Source: Doryteuthis pealeii (taxonomy: Eukaryota; Mollusca; Cephalopoda; Myopsida; Loliginidae). Taken from it: 64,000 bases of DNA. The notes below the pieces were generated by a model. It was not told the DNA's origin. It did no database searches and was given only the letters and a program-made list of their open reading frames with translations. How positions within the stretch are numbered: position 1 is the stretch's first letter; the number at the start of each line of letters is the position of its first letter. Shown in pieces: positions 10,836 to 21,679 of this stretch. The stretch spans positions 94,609,393 through 94,673,392 of the forward strand of contig CM042138.1 of the NCBI GenBank assembly GCA_023376005.1, read 5' to 3'. The translations under genes and the position numbers were made by a program.

Positions 10836-11965
10836 TAAATTCATTTTAAACTTAGCTGGTAAAAATTCCATAAAGTCAATGCATATCATACAAAAGAAAT
10901 GTTTTCTTAGAATTTTGTAGCCAAAAGTTAGAGGTGCATATAATATATGAATGCATGTTATACATGACTAATTATTGTATTTATCATAACAGACATGAAA
11001 AGCGAAAATCATATCATCAGACTAAATGTGCATTTATCTATCCTGTAATTCTGATAGCTAATTAGTTGAAAAAACAAAAAAAAATACATCAGCATTAACA
11101 GACACTTTCATTTGTGAAATTTTGGGTTAAATGAATTTTACAAGAATGTGAATGTACTGCTGATAAACAATGTGTATAGAGAAAGTGGCCTAGATGCTTT
11201 CACATTTGAACAAATCATACAAGTGTCATAATAACAAGTTAAAAAAATTAACACCCAACCAGATAAGTTGCAACACCCACCCCCCTGGGAAAGTCTGTGT
11301 AAAATGAATTGACTGGTTACATTTTTTTTTGTTTTTAATTGTTTATAAATGGGTGGAGCATTTTAGTTTTAAATTGTCGGCCATATTTGAATGGCAAAAT
11401 GAAAAAAAAAAAGAAAGAAGTGGTATGACTCTGATATGGTTTGAATGATTGAACTCATTCTTTTTGTTGCTTTTTATTAATATATTCTGAGTTTTCATTG
11501 ATATATTCTATAGCCTTTTACAGGTGTGCAATTGTCATATAAAGAGAAAGAATCTCATTTTTTTGGCATGGGGAGGCGGGTGGATTAGAAAAAAATTTAA
11601 AATGTTGGCTAAAATAAAAGTAAAAAAAATCATTTCAAGAATACCAATCAATGAAACTCATTCCAAACAAACCATAGAGCACAAGGGATTCTAAATTTAC
11701 AACTATATATATATATATTTTTTTTTTTACAACTATATTATTTTTTCCTTTTCCAGCAGTGATGAGACAAATAGGAATATTTCTTTTATGTCATTTATTT
11801 TTAGATTGTTCTCAACTGGTTTCAACATTAGATGACCTAAGGTGGAAACTCGTTGAGAAGAATTAGGATACATTTTTTGCGGAAAAAAGAAGAAAGTTTT
11901 TGAAATAGTTTTTAAAATAGTTGATATGCTATAAGAGAAGCGTAAAAATATCCTTTTGTTGAATA

Positions 11966-11969
<4 letters not shown>
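10836..11969. other. AT-rich spacer
   Basis: No gene was recognised. A short TA run lies near 11,703, and GTTGATATGCTATAAGAGAA at about 11,922 resembles a decayed SINE-D/E 3' tail. Confidence 0.35.
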
Positions 11970-12021
<52 letters not shown>

Positions 12022-12137
12022 GAATAAAAAGGTCTTAAATACCATAGGTATCGTGGTTATGGACCATTTCCACTTTAGAGAGGAGGGGCACCAAGGTCAA
12101 AAATAGGGCAGAACAAGCAGAACTCAGGGGGTCATTC

Positions 12138-12176
<39 letters not shown>
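11970..12176. repeat. Two (TA)n arrays flanking a 120-bp segment
   Basis: (TA)n runs at 11,970-12,017 and 12,141-12,176 bound a non-repetitive segment. The same TA-segment-TA layout recurs in this window. Sequence after 12,176 (AGGATGATTCTAAATT) resembles repeat J. Confidence 0.65.
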
Positions 12177-12180
<4 letters not shown>

Positions 12181-13139
12181 AGATGGGTTACCAGGTAAGT
12201 TGGTATTAGGATGATTCTAAATTAGACCTTTCTTTTAACAGCAGAATGTTTGAGTTGTTCAGTCCAGTTGAGAGGTCGATGTCCAATATTATTAGCAAAG
12301 AAAAAGTTTAAATATCGGTCATTTTGCAGTGATAGATCTATTTATGCCACAGGTATCTTTGTATACCTATGAGTTTCATCAGACCACTAACTTTATTGAA
12401 AATAGTAAACAGATAATTCATAAGGCTTTATATATAATTTTTCCTTGAATTCCTGAAAGGAAAGGTTATATTGTAAAATAGGGGGTCCATCCAGCCGGAT
12501 GCATTACTTTGTCTTCTTCACTGTGTTGTCAATCAACTGTGTCAGACCCCTTTGGTTATGTTACTTCAAACTGCACCTGGTTGAGAGGGGACAGTCACGA
12601 GAAAAATAAAACAAACAACACTATGTCAGAAGTAGGTTGAAACTTATCTGGTCAGAGGAAGGTTGTAAAATTCATCACAACTTCTTCTCTAAGTCATTGA
12701 TACTACCAGCCGTCCACTGGATCTCTGAATTGGAGGTCCTCCTGATTGAATCTTTTACTCAATCTCTCTGTTGTCTATCTAATTATCTAAATCTATCTAG
12801 CTGCTACCTGCCAACTGACTGACTGATTCTCACTACCCCAAACCAACTGGAGAATTCCAAGGAGTCCATATCCAGTGGTTTCTCCCTTTTCCACACCCTG
12901 ACAGAAACCACCCAAAACCAATTCATTACTCATGATCCTTAGTTTCAATGTGATGAACCACACTGGAGTATAAGATGCTGAGCTCACCTAATACTCTCCT
13001 AGTATTACTTGCCACATTTATCTCTATGACTCAGAGCATGCCGCCTCAGAATCCACAATTTAAGGCCTACTTGACCTTTTCTAATCATCAAGCTTCTTGC
13101 AACCCAATTCAAATATCTTGAACCATCTAGTTTGTGGGA
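12177..13139. other. Spacer with a CTGATGA-bearing relic
   Basis: On the minus strand near 12,300-12,380, GGTCTGATGAAACTCATAGG is followed by a short palindrome GGTATA...TATACC-like, reminiscent of the hammerhead-bearing repeats but too weak to assign. The rest shows no gene. ORFs are at most 64 residues and have no recognised domain. Confidence 0.3.
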
Positions 13140-13189
13140 ATTATGTGGTGAAAAGTGATTCTAGCACTCGAAAACCCATAAAGGAAAAA

Positions 13190-13560
13190 GGCCCAGTTTC
13201 GTTTCGCAGGGCTGGGTCTGTGTTTTCGTAGATCCCTTTTTCGTCGATATCACACACGCGCACAAAAAGCGGCAGTGAGGCAGTAGAAAAGTAAACAACC
13301 AGTGGTGACGAGAACGCGTGAAAGGGAGTCGGAACGAGTGTACGGAGACGAAGTGAATAAGAGTGAAGGAGCGATAAAAGAGAAAACTGAGAAGGATAAC
13401 GAAGAGAAGAAGGAGACAAACGAACGAGAGAAAGAACAAATACAGAAGCGCAGAAGAAGGAAAACAAGGATAAAAGAGACAGATGCAGGTTGTAACGAAT
13501 TCTTTGTTTTACTGTATTTTAACTTATCATTTGCTGTTTTATTTTCGGCAAAATAAATCA
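13190..13560 (+). mobile_element. CpG-rich possible LTR-retroelement leader
   Basis: 13,195-13,480 has an unusual density of CpG. AGTGGTGACGAGAACGCG near 13,300 resembles the primer-binding region that follows the 5' LTR of some Gypsy-type elements. An 84-residue ORF (13,302-13,556) is strongly charged (REKEQIQKRRRRKTRIKE). AATAAA follows at about 13,552. A CpG-rich host promoter is the main alternative. Confidence 0.3.
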
Positions 13561-13624
13561 GTGACTCTCAGTAACTGTTAAGTTTTTTGTTTGGGCTAAC
13601 TTCAAGGCACAGATTAAAAAATAC

Positions 13625-13895
13625 GAAAATAAAAATAAAATAGAAATAAACTTAAAAAAAACAACAAACTCCCATGGGGCCTTGACCGGAAGAACCCCTT
13701 TGCGCATGTCTGACAAAAAAGGACTGACTCCCTACCCCAAAAAGGATACCTTGGTCATTCGAACTGAGGCCGCAACTGAGTGCAGTTGTTTTCCTAGCCA
13801 AGGAGCATGTCCCCTTGCTACGGCCGACTGTGCCCCATTCAATAAAGCCTAAGTCACAAAACTACTTCTTGCCTTTGTCTCATTCCTTAAGTTCC
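13625..13895 (+). mobile_element. Repeat I, LTR-like, opposite orientation
   Basis: It matches 3985-4230 and 29,685-29,935. It begins AACAAACTCCCATGGGGCC, carries GACTGACTCC and ends with ATTCAATAAAGCCTAAGTCA and a pyrimidine-rich stretch. The AATAAA near the 3' end supports a polyadenylated element such as an LTR. Confidence 0.45.
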
Positions 13896-14299
13896 ATTTC
13901 AGCTTACCTGTCCACAAGAACAAAGAACCAGCTTTTATTGGGGACAAGATACCAGTACAAACGAATATAACTTATCCCCATAAGTTACAATAGTTGGATC
14001 AATTGTGCCTTCACCTTTTGCACAAGATATGTTTTTGGTTTGGTTGCTTTCATGGCATTATGGCCCATTTTGAGCTCATGTAGCATAAATTCCTGAATAA
14101 GACTACATTGCACATTCATCTGTGCAACTTTCAAATCACATACAGAGTGAAGTAATGTACAACATATCAGCATACCAACTATTATGATACTACCAATCAC
14201 AGCAAGTACCTATCACAGCTTGAACTACTTATAATGCTGTTAAGATGGCCCTGAACTGCATGCTCTGCAGATGGGATAGACTCCCCAAAAGGAGTGTCC

Positions 14300-14447
14300 T
14301 TGGTATGACACTAAACTACATCCAGTGGTGAGGCTCCAGTTCTGGATCTTTTGGGAGCATGGATACCCCTTCAATACTCCGGGTCACTCTAACCCAGTGA
14401 GGTAATACCTGTTAAGGTCCCATTTATGGATCAAATCTATGATACTA
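14300..14447 (+). mobile_element. SINE-D fragment
   Basis: An internal part runs from TGACACTAAACTACATCCAG to CCTGTTAAGGTCCCATTTAT. Both ends are missing and the copy is diverged. Confidence 0.55.
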
Positions 14448-14825
14448 CTAACCACAGCAGGTACCTTCTATGGCTTGAACTTCTTTGGTCATGTGACATA
14501 CATGCCACTAACTAGCATGTACCAAAATATTGCAAAACATTTGACTCACCCTAGTATGCAACTGACTGGATTGTCATGTTGGGCTTGAGACTGAATTATT
14601 TGATTCTTTTAATGTTAGAAATTAAACAAATTAAAAAAATTTAAATTCATTGATGATATTTATTTCTGGCATTCGCCCGTCCTATGAGACTCTGGATATG
14701 CGCCAGGATCTTGGCACAAGTCTGGGCAGGGTTGTATAAAAAAAACTGGCAGTTGACCATGTTACAGGTCATTGTTCTTTATAATATAATATAATTGGGT
14801 TGTTAAAAAAAAATGTCACTTCATT

Positions 14826-14985
14826 CTGGACTAGGCAGCATTTCATTGCACACTGATGCCTTGAGAAAGGCATGAATCCATTTTTTCTCCACCTAGCTAT
14901 GGACAAATAGTAAGATAGACTGTACTCTCTAGCCTTGGCAAGTACACAGTCTTGGAGAAGGAAAATTCTGAATTCAAACCTTTGC
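14826..14985 (+). mobile_element. SINE-B fragment
   Basis: The body is present (CTGATGCCTTGAGAAAGGCA, CTAGCTATGGACAAATAGTA, GAGAAGGAAAATTCTGAATT), without the tRNA head or the 3' end. Confidence 0.6.
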
Positions 14986-14999
14986 CAAAATTTCTGGGA

Positions 15000-15490
15000 C
15001 TTTTCCAGGTCTCTGGCAAGGACCGGGTATTTGTTCTGCTTTTCACCTTCCTTCTCTTTCACTCTGTGGTCTTGTCGCAGAGCCGATAAGGACGTTGACT
15101 CCACGGACATTTGTTAAAAAGGAATTGAATGACACAAACCAGGTAAAGGAGGACAAACGAGGAGATTTGGTTAACAAGAAACAGAAATCTTTATTTACCG
15201 AACTACAGAAGATGAAGGTTGAAAGCTGAAGGATATTGGTCGGGTCGTTGATATCTCAGGCTGGGAAGATGTTGGTTGCGTCAGAGGATCGGTTGTGGAG
15301 ACGATCGGGAATGTGCGCGATGGGCACTGCGGGTCGAATGTTGATGTTGATCATGGCTGAACGTGATGGGTCTTCCGGAGGCTGGAGATATGTTGGTGAA
15401 CCAATGTGAAGTAATGCTGGAAGTCTGAGAGAGGAAAGGGGAATGTAAGAAAGTGTATATTTGGAAGCATGGTAGTAATATGCCGTATAC
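15000..15490 (-). mobile_element. LTR-like segment with poly(A) signal
   Basis: On the minus strand the segment from about 15,490 starts TGTCGCATTCCCG, carries the AATAAA signal (about 15,190) and a pyrimidine-rich stretch, and reaches TTTTTAACA near 15,113. TG...ACA ends fit an LTR of about 370 bp. A 113-residue ORF (14,769-15,110) starts just after it but has no recognised domain. The segment interrupts the LINE relic at 15.5-16.0 kb. Confidence 0.4.
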
Positions 15491-15499
15491 GGGAATGCG

Positions 15500-15980
15500 A
15501 CAGTCTGATAGCAAAATCCACTAGATTACAAGTTCTTTTTTTCTTGTTAATCAAAACTAGGTCTTATCTTCTGTCCGGGATCGGGGAATTCAAATTGTAT
15601 TGGTAAATCCGGGAGAATTTTAAGCATCTCATTTTCAAGGACAGATTTGTACATATAACATTTGTAAGTTTGGTGAAATTTCAGTTTCTTGCACAATTCC
15701 CAGTGGAACAACATTCCCACACAACCATGCCTGTTCTTGTAGTCCTTTTGTGCTAGTTAGCTGCATTCACTTATCATGTGATTAACTGTTTCATCTCTAT
15801 CATCACATAGCCTACATTTGCTTTTCTCTTGCATATTATTAGTTTTTGCATTGAGATAATTATTTCTTATAGAATCACTTTTTGCTGCTATTAATACGCA
15901 TTCAGTTTTTCTCTTCGGGTTTCTCCTTTGTAACCATGTCCAGGCCATCTCATATGCAATGTTTTTAGTTTGCACAATTC
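15500..15980 (-). mobile_element. LINE reverse transcriptase C-terminal relic with CCHC-like motif
   Basis: The minus-strand ORF 15,757-15,975 reads AWTWLQRRNPKRKTECVLIA, then SKCRLCDDRDETVNHMISECS, the C-terminal zinc-knuckle-like motif (CxxC...HxxxxC) of an invertebrate non-LTR RT family. Further down, in shifted frames, the relic reaches LINKKKRTCNLVDFAI near 15,510-15,555. Frameshifts show that it is dead. Related 3' parts occur at 22.7, 23.2, 50.4 and 55.2 kb. Confidence 0.8.
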
Positions 15981-16018
15981 ACAGTGGATCACCTTACCCA
16001 CCCAGTCTGGTGGCTCAA

Positions 16019-16136
16019 TTTTATGTTTCTTTTTATGAACAAAGTAAAGGGAGTGTGTGTGTGTGAGTGAGTGAGTGTGAGAGAGAGAGAAAGAGAGAGA
16101 GAGAGTGTATTGCTGATAAAATGGATAGTAATTGGT

Positions 16137-16189
<53 letters not shown>

Positions 16190-16395
16190 AAGTAGTTGAG
16201 TCTACCTAGTTATTACCTGTCAAGAAAATAATGGATATATTTTAATTTCTAAAATGTCTATCTTATAGATTCTGAATTTCTCACTATTCTTTTGAGAGAC
16301 AAGTTTCTCTGACTTATATATATATATGGTGCCTTAAGTTTATGTTTCTTTCTATGAACAAAGTAGAGAGAAATAGAGAGAGAGGGGGGCGAGAG
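16019..16395. repeat. Duplicated segment with (GA)n tracts
   Basis: TTATGTTTCTTTTTATGAAC plus a GA-rich run (16,019-16,107) recurs at about 16,339-16,395. A pure (GA)n run lies at 16,136-16,187. The offset is about 320 bp. Confidence 0.65.
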
Positions 16396-16702
16396 AGAGA
16401 TGGTAATTCTAGGCCTTGACATTCATTATGTGGTGCATAAGTGGTTGAGGGTTAATGAATGGTCAAAATATGGACAATCAAGATGGCGACTTAATATGAA
16501 GGTCATTACTGCTGACCTTTTAGAAACATTTATAATCCAATTTCTACATCTTAAAACCGTGTCCCTAATGAACCCAAATCAAAAGTTGATTCTGAATTTC
16601 TATCCTTAAAGTTGTGAACAGTCCCTCATATCTAAGTGTGAAGCCTGTGGCCTTGTTTTATTGTGACTAACAGATTAGGATGAAAGTGACTTTTGTGCCC
16701 AC

Positions 16703-16706
<4 letters not shown>

Positions 16707-16738
<32 letters not shown>

Positions 16739-16928
16739 TCATCCACAGACACTGTGTTTCAACGTATCACATCTCCTCAGTGTGGCTAGACTTTGCAGGC
16801 ATCCTCCAACCAGGATCTAAACTGATCGATTCATCATCAGTCAGAGTCTTAACCACTGGGTCATCATCGGTAGCTACAAGTGAATTAAAATTTAACTGAT
16901 AAATACATACATAGGTAAATATGTCAAT

Positions 16929-16974
<46 letters not shown>

Positions 16975-16975
16975 A

Positions 16976-17031
<56 letters not shown>
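16707..17031. repeat. (TA)n / (TG)n arrays around a tRNA-like SINE head
   Basis: (TA)n lies at 16,707-16,736, 16,937-16,966 and 16,996-17,031, with (TG)n at 16,974-16,996. Between the first two is a minus-strand tRNA-like segment. Confidence 0.75.
16741..16875 (-). mobile_element. tRNA-derived SINE head, family unassigned
   Basis: On the minus strand CCCAGTGGTTAAGACTCTGA resembles an A box region and GTTTAGATCCTGGTTGG a B box region, about 35 bp apart. It resembles none of SINE-A, B or C closely and lies between (TA)n arrays. It is not a functional tRNA, since no acceptor stem closes. Confidence 0.45.
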
Positions 17032-17035
<4 letters not shown>

Positions 17036-17228
17036 CTAAATGAAGGAAAAACTTTTAAATTTGATTCATGTAATAATTCATTTCAACTGCAAAATGCAGC
17101 AGCATCTGACAGAGCGAGCAAAGAGTAACATCCATATTTTTGCTCTGTCCAATGATACTGGATTTTGCAGTTGAAATAAATTATTACATAAAGCAAATTT
17201 TAAAGACTTTCCTTCATTTATTCACTAT
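17032..17228. mobile_element. Foldback element G between (TA)n arrays
   Basis: Left arm 17,032-17,100 (GTGACTAAATGAAGGAAAAA, then TTTCAACTGCAAAATGCAG) is the inverted complement of right arm 17,157-17,228. An inner pair, GACAGAGC...AAA with TTTGCTCTGTC, continues the palindrome. A solo right arm occurs at 61,595-61,657. (TA)n lies on both sides. No ORF is present. Confidence 0.75.
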
Positions 17229-17250
17229 ATATATATATATATATATATAC

Positions 17251-17317
17251 AAAAAAGGAAGGTCTGCAAATGTATTTTGTTCTCAAAATTTATTCATTTT
17301 GCGACCTTCCTTTTTTT
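17251..17317. mobile_element. Small palindrome between (TA)n arrays
   Basis: Arms AAAAAAGGAAGGTCTGCAAA (17,251) and CATTTTGCGACCTTCCTTTT (from about 17,295) pair around a short loop. (TA)n at 17,225-17,249 and 17,336-17,385 flank it. Confidence 0.7.
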
Positions 17318-17328
17318 ATAAATATTAC

Positions 17329-17335
<7 letters not shown>

Positions 17336-17393
<58 letters not shown>

Positions 17394-17497
17394 TGCTCTG
17401 TCTGTCCACATATTAGTACTAGGCACATCAAACTCTCACCATGGTTGACCTTTAACATTATATTTGAACCCCACATTGAATTATCCTCTTCACTCTT

Positions 17498-17545
<48 letters not shown>
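17336..17545. repeat. (TA)n arrays
   Basis: Arrays at 17,336-17,385 and 17,501-17,545 flank about 115 bp of unique-looking sequence. Confidence 0.8.
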
Positions 17546-17547
<2 letters not shown>

Positions 17548-17564
17548 GAGTAAATATGGAAATA

Positions 17565-17915
17565 AATCCGACAATATTAAGAAATTTGAAAAAACAAATG
17601 TTCCAAAATAAGATGAATTTATTTATCGATGCTTAAACGTTTCGGTTTCTTTAAACCTTCATCAGGATGTATTATGGGGTGAAGAAATTGATAGATGTTT
17701 TATAGATGACAGGAGATAAAAAAATCTTTATAAAATTTTTTTTTTGCTGTGTAACTGAATTTGTTCAGCATTATATTTTTGAAAAATATAACGCTGAACA
17801 AATACTTTTGGATACATCCTGATGAAGGTTTAAAGAAACCGAAACGTTTAAGCGTCGATAAAAAAATTCATCTCATTTTAGGAACACTTGTTTTTTCAAA
17901 TTTCTTAATATATAT
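17565..17915. mobile_element. Palindromic element with two hammerhead-like motifs
   Basis: Two arms of about 105 bp (17,565-17,680 and 17,811-17,915) are inverted copies; between them 17,761-17,803 forms a further near-perfect hairpin (TTGTTCAGC...GCTGAACAA). Each arm carries CTGATGAAGGTTT-AAAG-AAACCGAAACG. In the + arm this reads as a hammerhead: stem I ATC/GAT (17,816-818, 17,857-859), CTGATGA (17,819-825), stem II GGTTT/AAACC, GAAA (17,841-844), 2-bp stem III CG/CG and the cleavage dinucleotide TC (17,855-856). One extra A (17,826) sits at the base of stem II. In the - arm stem III has a mismatch. Hammerhead motifs are known in Penelope-like elements and retrozymes. Confidence 0.65.
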
Positions 17916-18001
17916 ATATATTAATATTGGTAATATGGGTGCTATATTTATAAGTAAACAGGGCTCAATATCATGGATAGAGCATTTAGATCTAAGTTAG
18001 A

Positions 18002-18116
18002 GTAGTGTGGACATGGAGTCAATGGTGTTCGTTACTGACAGTTTCTTGTCTATGTTCAATCGCATAGGTGAGAAACTGTCAGTAACTAAGTGCTGTTGAC
18101 TCCATGTCCACACTAC
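18002..18116. mobile_element. MITE-like palindrome
   Basis: Left arm 18,002-18,046 (GTAGTGTGGACATGGAGTCA) is the inverted complement of right arm 18,071-18,116 except for a few bases in the middle; the loop is about 25 bp. It has no ORF and is followed by a short TA run (18,122-18,140). Confidence 0.75.
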
Positions 18117-18274
18117 CTTTAGATATATATATATATATATGAAAAATATAAATGATAAATATATCAATTTTCCTCTATAAAATGATGTGCACTTGGTCAT
18201 TGTACAAACAAACAAACACACATATAGACAGACAGACATTCAGAATTTTTCTTTTATATATGTACTAGCAGCAG

Positions 18275-18385
18275 CTGATAAAACATGGTTTAATAATCGT
18301 TTGCAGATCTATTACTACTGAATAGTGAGTTCGATCCTCACAGGATGACCCATAAAAATCACCACGTAAAAAAGATCTTAATTTA
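18275..18385 (+). mobile_element. SINE-C copy
   Basis: TTGCAGATCTATTACTACTG then GAGTTCGATCCTCACAGGAT (B box GTTCGATCC). The A-box part is diverged. SINE-C recurs at 22.4, 37.2, 37.3, 53.1, 53.9, 58.5 and 62.2 kb. Confidence 0.6.
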
Positions 18386-19870
18386 ATCCAGCTTGGTGGG
18401 AGGTCAGGGAATTTTCTTTTCGTCAGATTTGAGGGAATGACATCACATAATGATATACTAAGAAATTTTTTTGAATAAAATATAAATGACGCGATTTGCT
18501 AAACTTCGAAATTAATATTTGAAAAAAAAACAAGAATTAAATAAAGTATTCAAATTTATGTAAAACGATAAATAATCTTTAAAAAAATAACATTATTAAT
18601 TCAAAGCGTAGCCGATCGAATTTCAAATTATTATAGTAAAGTATACTATACTATAAATTTGATAACAATTTGAGTTTTCAGGTATTTCCGTGAAATGTAT
18701 TAGGTAACCTAATGGTATTATCTCTTGCGCACTATTCTGCATTAGTATCATGATTTTATTTGTATTTCTAATATTAAAATAAATAAATTAACGCAATTAT
18801 GAAAAATAAAAAAAGGCTTTGTTTACAATTGACGAACGATGGGAATTAATAAAAAGTTGAGTTATCGTTAAATGTTTTCATTTGATTTGTTATTTAATTC
18901 ACTGTAAAAAATAATTCAATGTATGAAAAGACATACTAATTACATATTTAGAAAGATTATTTTATACCAAATAAATATTTTTAAGATAGGAACAGAAATA
19001 TGCGATAAATAAGATGTGATTTTATGTTAAAATTTAGTATGAAAAAATTATACTACGAATTCTAGGCTGACTGAAGCAAAATATTATTTTTTTAACTCGC
19101 TGAAAAAATAATTCAATAGATAAAAACGCATACAAATTACATATTTAGAAAGATTATTTTCTTTTCTTTCCAACCATATAAATATTTTTAAGATTGGGCC
19201 AAAAATAGGTGATAAATTCCGAGTGGAATGGCTTAGAATTTATTCAAAAATTAAACATCACTGCTGGTATCGCTGTAATTCGCAGTAACAAAAAGTCAGG
19301 CAGGGGACAATATTTTATTATCAGCAGGTGCTGGTATATGGACAGTTTCGCAAATTGGGTGATTTTGTCGTAATTAATTAATTATATCCCTTAATTAGTA
19401 AAAATCAATAACCAAATTTGGCGTGTTTCTTAGTTAGAAGGATATTAATCTATATGCAAGATTTCAAATCTGAGTGACTCCTCTTTTCTGAGTTATAGGT
19501 CGACACATACATACCAAAATCTTTCTTTTATATATATAGATATGTTTATAATTATTTTTATTTGGGCAACATTTAATTAGAGATTCTGGTTTATTCTTAT
19601 TAGGGAGGGGGTGTTGCATGTGACACTATGGACTTGGCTGCTGATCTCTCACTATCATGATATGGATGGTAGATAAATTTTCTTATCCCATTCTTATCCC
19701 ACAACGGTCATATCTATATTCTTCCTGTGACCAATCACAGTGGATGGGGAGTGGAGGCCAGCCAATCACCATTGCCCTGGAGTGCAACTCATCTACTTAT
19801 CTCCTCACTGCTTCCTTGAATATATGGAACCCTTGAATCCAGAAAAGAATGCCCACACCTCTCGTGTGAA
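18386..19870. other. AT-rich stretch with an internal direct duplication
   Basis: The segment about 18,900-19,020 (AATTACATATTTAGAAAGAT, AAATATTTTTAAGAT) is repeated at about 19,095-19,215 with an offset near 190 bp. No gene or mobile element was recognised. Confidence 0.5.
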
Positions 19871-19876
19871 TTTCTC

Positions 19877-20012
19877 AAAATTAACTCTTTGCCTATTTCA
19901 AGCCGCTTACAGCGGTGACCCACCACTGCGAGCAAAGTACAAAAACTGATATTTAGTTCATCATAATTGAACAAGGATTCAGATCACAATAATAATAGGA
20001 CTTTATTTGAAT
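19877..20012 (-). mobile_element. piggyBac-like MITE, truncated
   Basis: The + strand starts TTAACTCTTTGCCTATTTCA, the same terminal repeat as the element at 9967. On the minus strand it contains ATTCAAATAAAGTCCTATTA, also shared. The other end is missing; SINE-A follows at once at 20,015. Confidence 0.6.
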
Positions 20013-20014
20013 AG

Positions 20015-20340
20015 AGCTGGTTTAGCTCAGTCGGTAGTGCGTCCGACTAGGAACCACAAGGTTCTGGGTTCAATACAAGCTCTCGCCAACTCAGCGTATG
20101 AGTAGCACGGGGATCTCTGCAGTAAAGTGAGGAGTTGATAGTAGGTGTGGCGCCCCACCTCAGATGCTAAAATAATCTCCTTGGTCTAGCGCTTTTGAAC
20201 AGGGGATAGACTCCCTCGATGATTGGCTGATACTGACATTAGGCCGATGACTTTACTTTACTTACTTATTCTTACTCTGGTGGGCTCTCCTGTTGGGCTT
20301 TCTTTTGGATTTTATTTCATCCTGTTTGGCTGAGTGTTGC
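20015..20340 (+). mobile_element. SINE-A plus shared 3' extension
   Basis: The tRNA-derived head has A box TTAGCTCAGTCGGTAGTG and B box GGGTTCAATAC, then the body GAGTAGCACGGGGATCTC, GGCGCCCCACCTCAGATG, CTCCTTGGTCTAGCG and GATAGACTCCCTCGATG, ending ACTTTACTTTACTTACTTA at 20,268. A further 72 bp (GGTGGGCTCTCCTGTTGGGC ... CTCATCTTTTA) follows. The whole unit, SINE plus extension, recurs inverted at 33,208-33,535. Confidence 0.8.
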
Positions 20341-20490
20341 TCATCTTTTATGAGTAGCACAGGGATCTCTGCAGTAAAGTGAGGAGCTAATGGTAGGTGT
20401 GGCACTCCACCTCAGATGCCAAAACAATCTCCTTGGTCTAGTGCTAGTGAAAAGAGGATAGATTCCCTTCTTGTCTGGCTGCCCCAACGA
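20341..20490 (+). mobile_element. SINE-A fragment without tRNA head
   Basis: The body GAGTAGCACAGGGATCTCTG ... GATAGATTCCCTTC follows directly on the 3' extension of the previous copy, so the pair looks like a dimer or a SINE inserted in the extension. Confidence 0.7.
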
Positions 20491-20587
20491 TTTTATTAGA
20501 TTGAAAATTTATAATAACTGCTTGATTTATTAAGCTTGGCTTTATACAGCACAATACGAAATACCAACTCCCCAGAGCTCAAGGATT

Positions 20588-20940
20588 GGTTGGATTTTAC
20601 GGCATGTCAACCATTATGGGATTATTTTATGCTGAAGACATTTTGTTTTATTCATTCTTGTTGGGTATTAATTTTTTTTCAAATTCAATTTTTTTAAACA
20701 CATTTTTTAATCTATTTAACCCATAGATAGGACCCTAACAGGTACTACCACTCTGAGTCAGGGTGGACCTGGGAACAATGGTGATAAAGGGGTACTCCAC
20801 ATTCCCCAGAATTCCAAAATTAGAACTTTACCACTAGATGCAGTTTAACATTATACTCAGGATACTCCAGGATTGGAACCTCACCACTAGATGCAGTTTA
20901 ATGTCATACCCAGGACACTAAGACTCTCAGCGATCACCTT
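20588..20940 (-). mobile_element. SINE-D 3' half
   Basis: On the minus strand it includes GATGCAGTTT-type body sequence, GGTAGTACCTGTTAGGGTCC and the tail GGTTGACATGCCGTAAAATC. The 5' head is absent. Confidence 0.65.
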
Positions 20941-21452
20941 CAGCACAATACCAAATGAATGAAAATATAAGTTTGAAGATTGTGTTGCCTGCTTTGAAAA
21001 ATCAACATTTGAAATTGTTTCTTAAATATCAAGTGCATTAGCAGGAAGTATGCAACTACCTTGGCCACCAGGTTTCTCTGATTTTGATCAATAAACTATT
21101 ATTAGAGAACAGATATCAACTCCCTCCCACTCTCCTGTGTCAATCATATTGATTATTGGTATTGATTTTTGATAACCTAGCTCTTACAATTTCCATTAAA
21201 GAAAGCTGACCTAAACATTATTTTGCTTCCTATGCTTTTTAGGGTTCCATATAAACGTACGGATAAGATGAACCAGTGGATTGGTCGCATTATAATCTGG
21301 CTATTTACATGACCTATTCTAACAAAAAACTTATCAAATATTCACCTTTGTTTCAAGACTTTGCTTACAAATATTACATCTAGAACACTTTGCCATAAAC
21401 TATGATGCATAATGCAAACATATAGAAATAAGGGTTGCATTTCTTAGTAAAG
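20941..21452. other. AT-rich spacer
   Basis: Nothing was recognised on either strand. Confidence 0.35.
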
Positions 21453-21679
21453 TAAAGTCGTCGGGGCGGCCTAACGTCGGTATCAGCCAATCACTAGCGC
21501 TAGACCAAGGAGATTGTTTTTGCATCTGAGGTGGAGCGCCACACCTACCATCAGCTCCTTACTTTACCGCACAGATCCCTGTGCTACTCATAACGCTGAG
21601 TTGGCAAGGGCCGGAATTGAACTAGGAACCTTGTGGTTTCTAGCCGAACGCTCTACCGACTGAGCTAACCCAGCCCATG
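21453..21679 (-). mobile_element. SINE-A, full length
   Basis: On the minus strand: GGGCTGGGTTAGCTCAGTCG, GTAGAGCGTTCGGCTAGAAA, B box GGTTCCTAGTTCAATTCC, then the usual body and the TTACTTTACTAAG end. It is one of the better preserved copies. Confidence 0.8.

Noticed and set aside
13141..13467. 108- and 92-residue minus-strand ORFs
   Set aside because: They are opposite-strand shadows of the purine-rich, charged ORF in a CpG-rich segment, with no domain.
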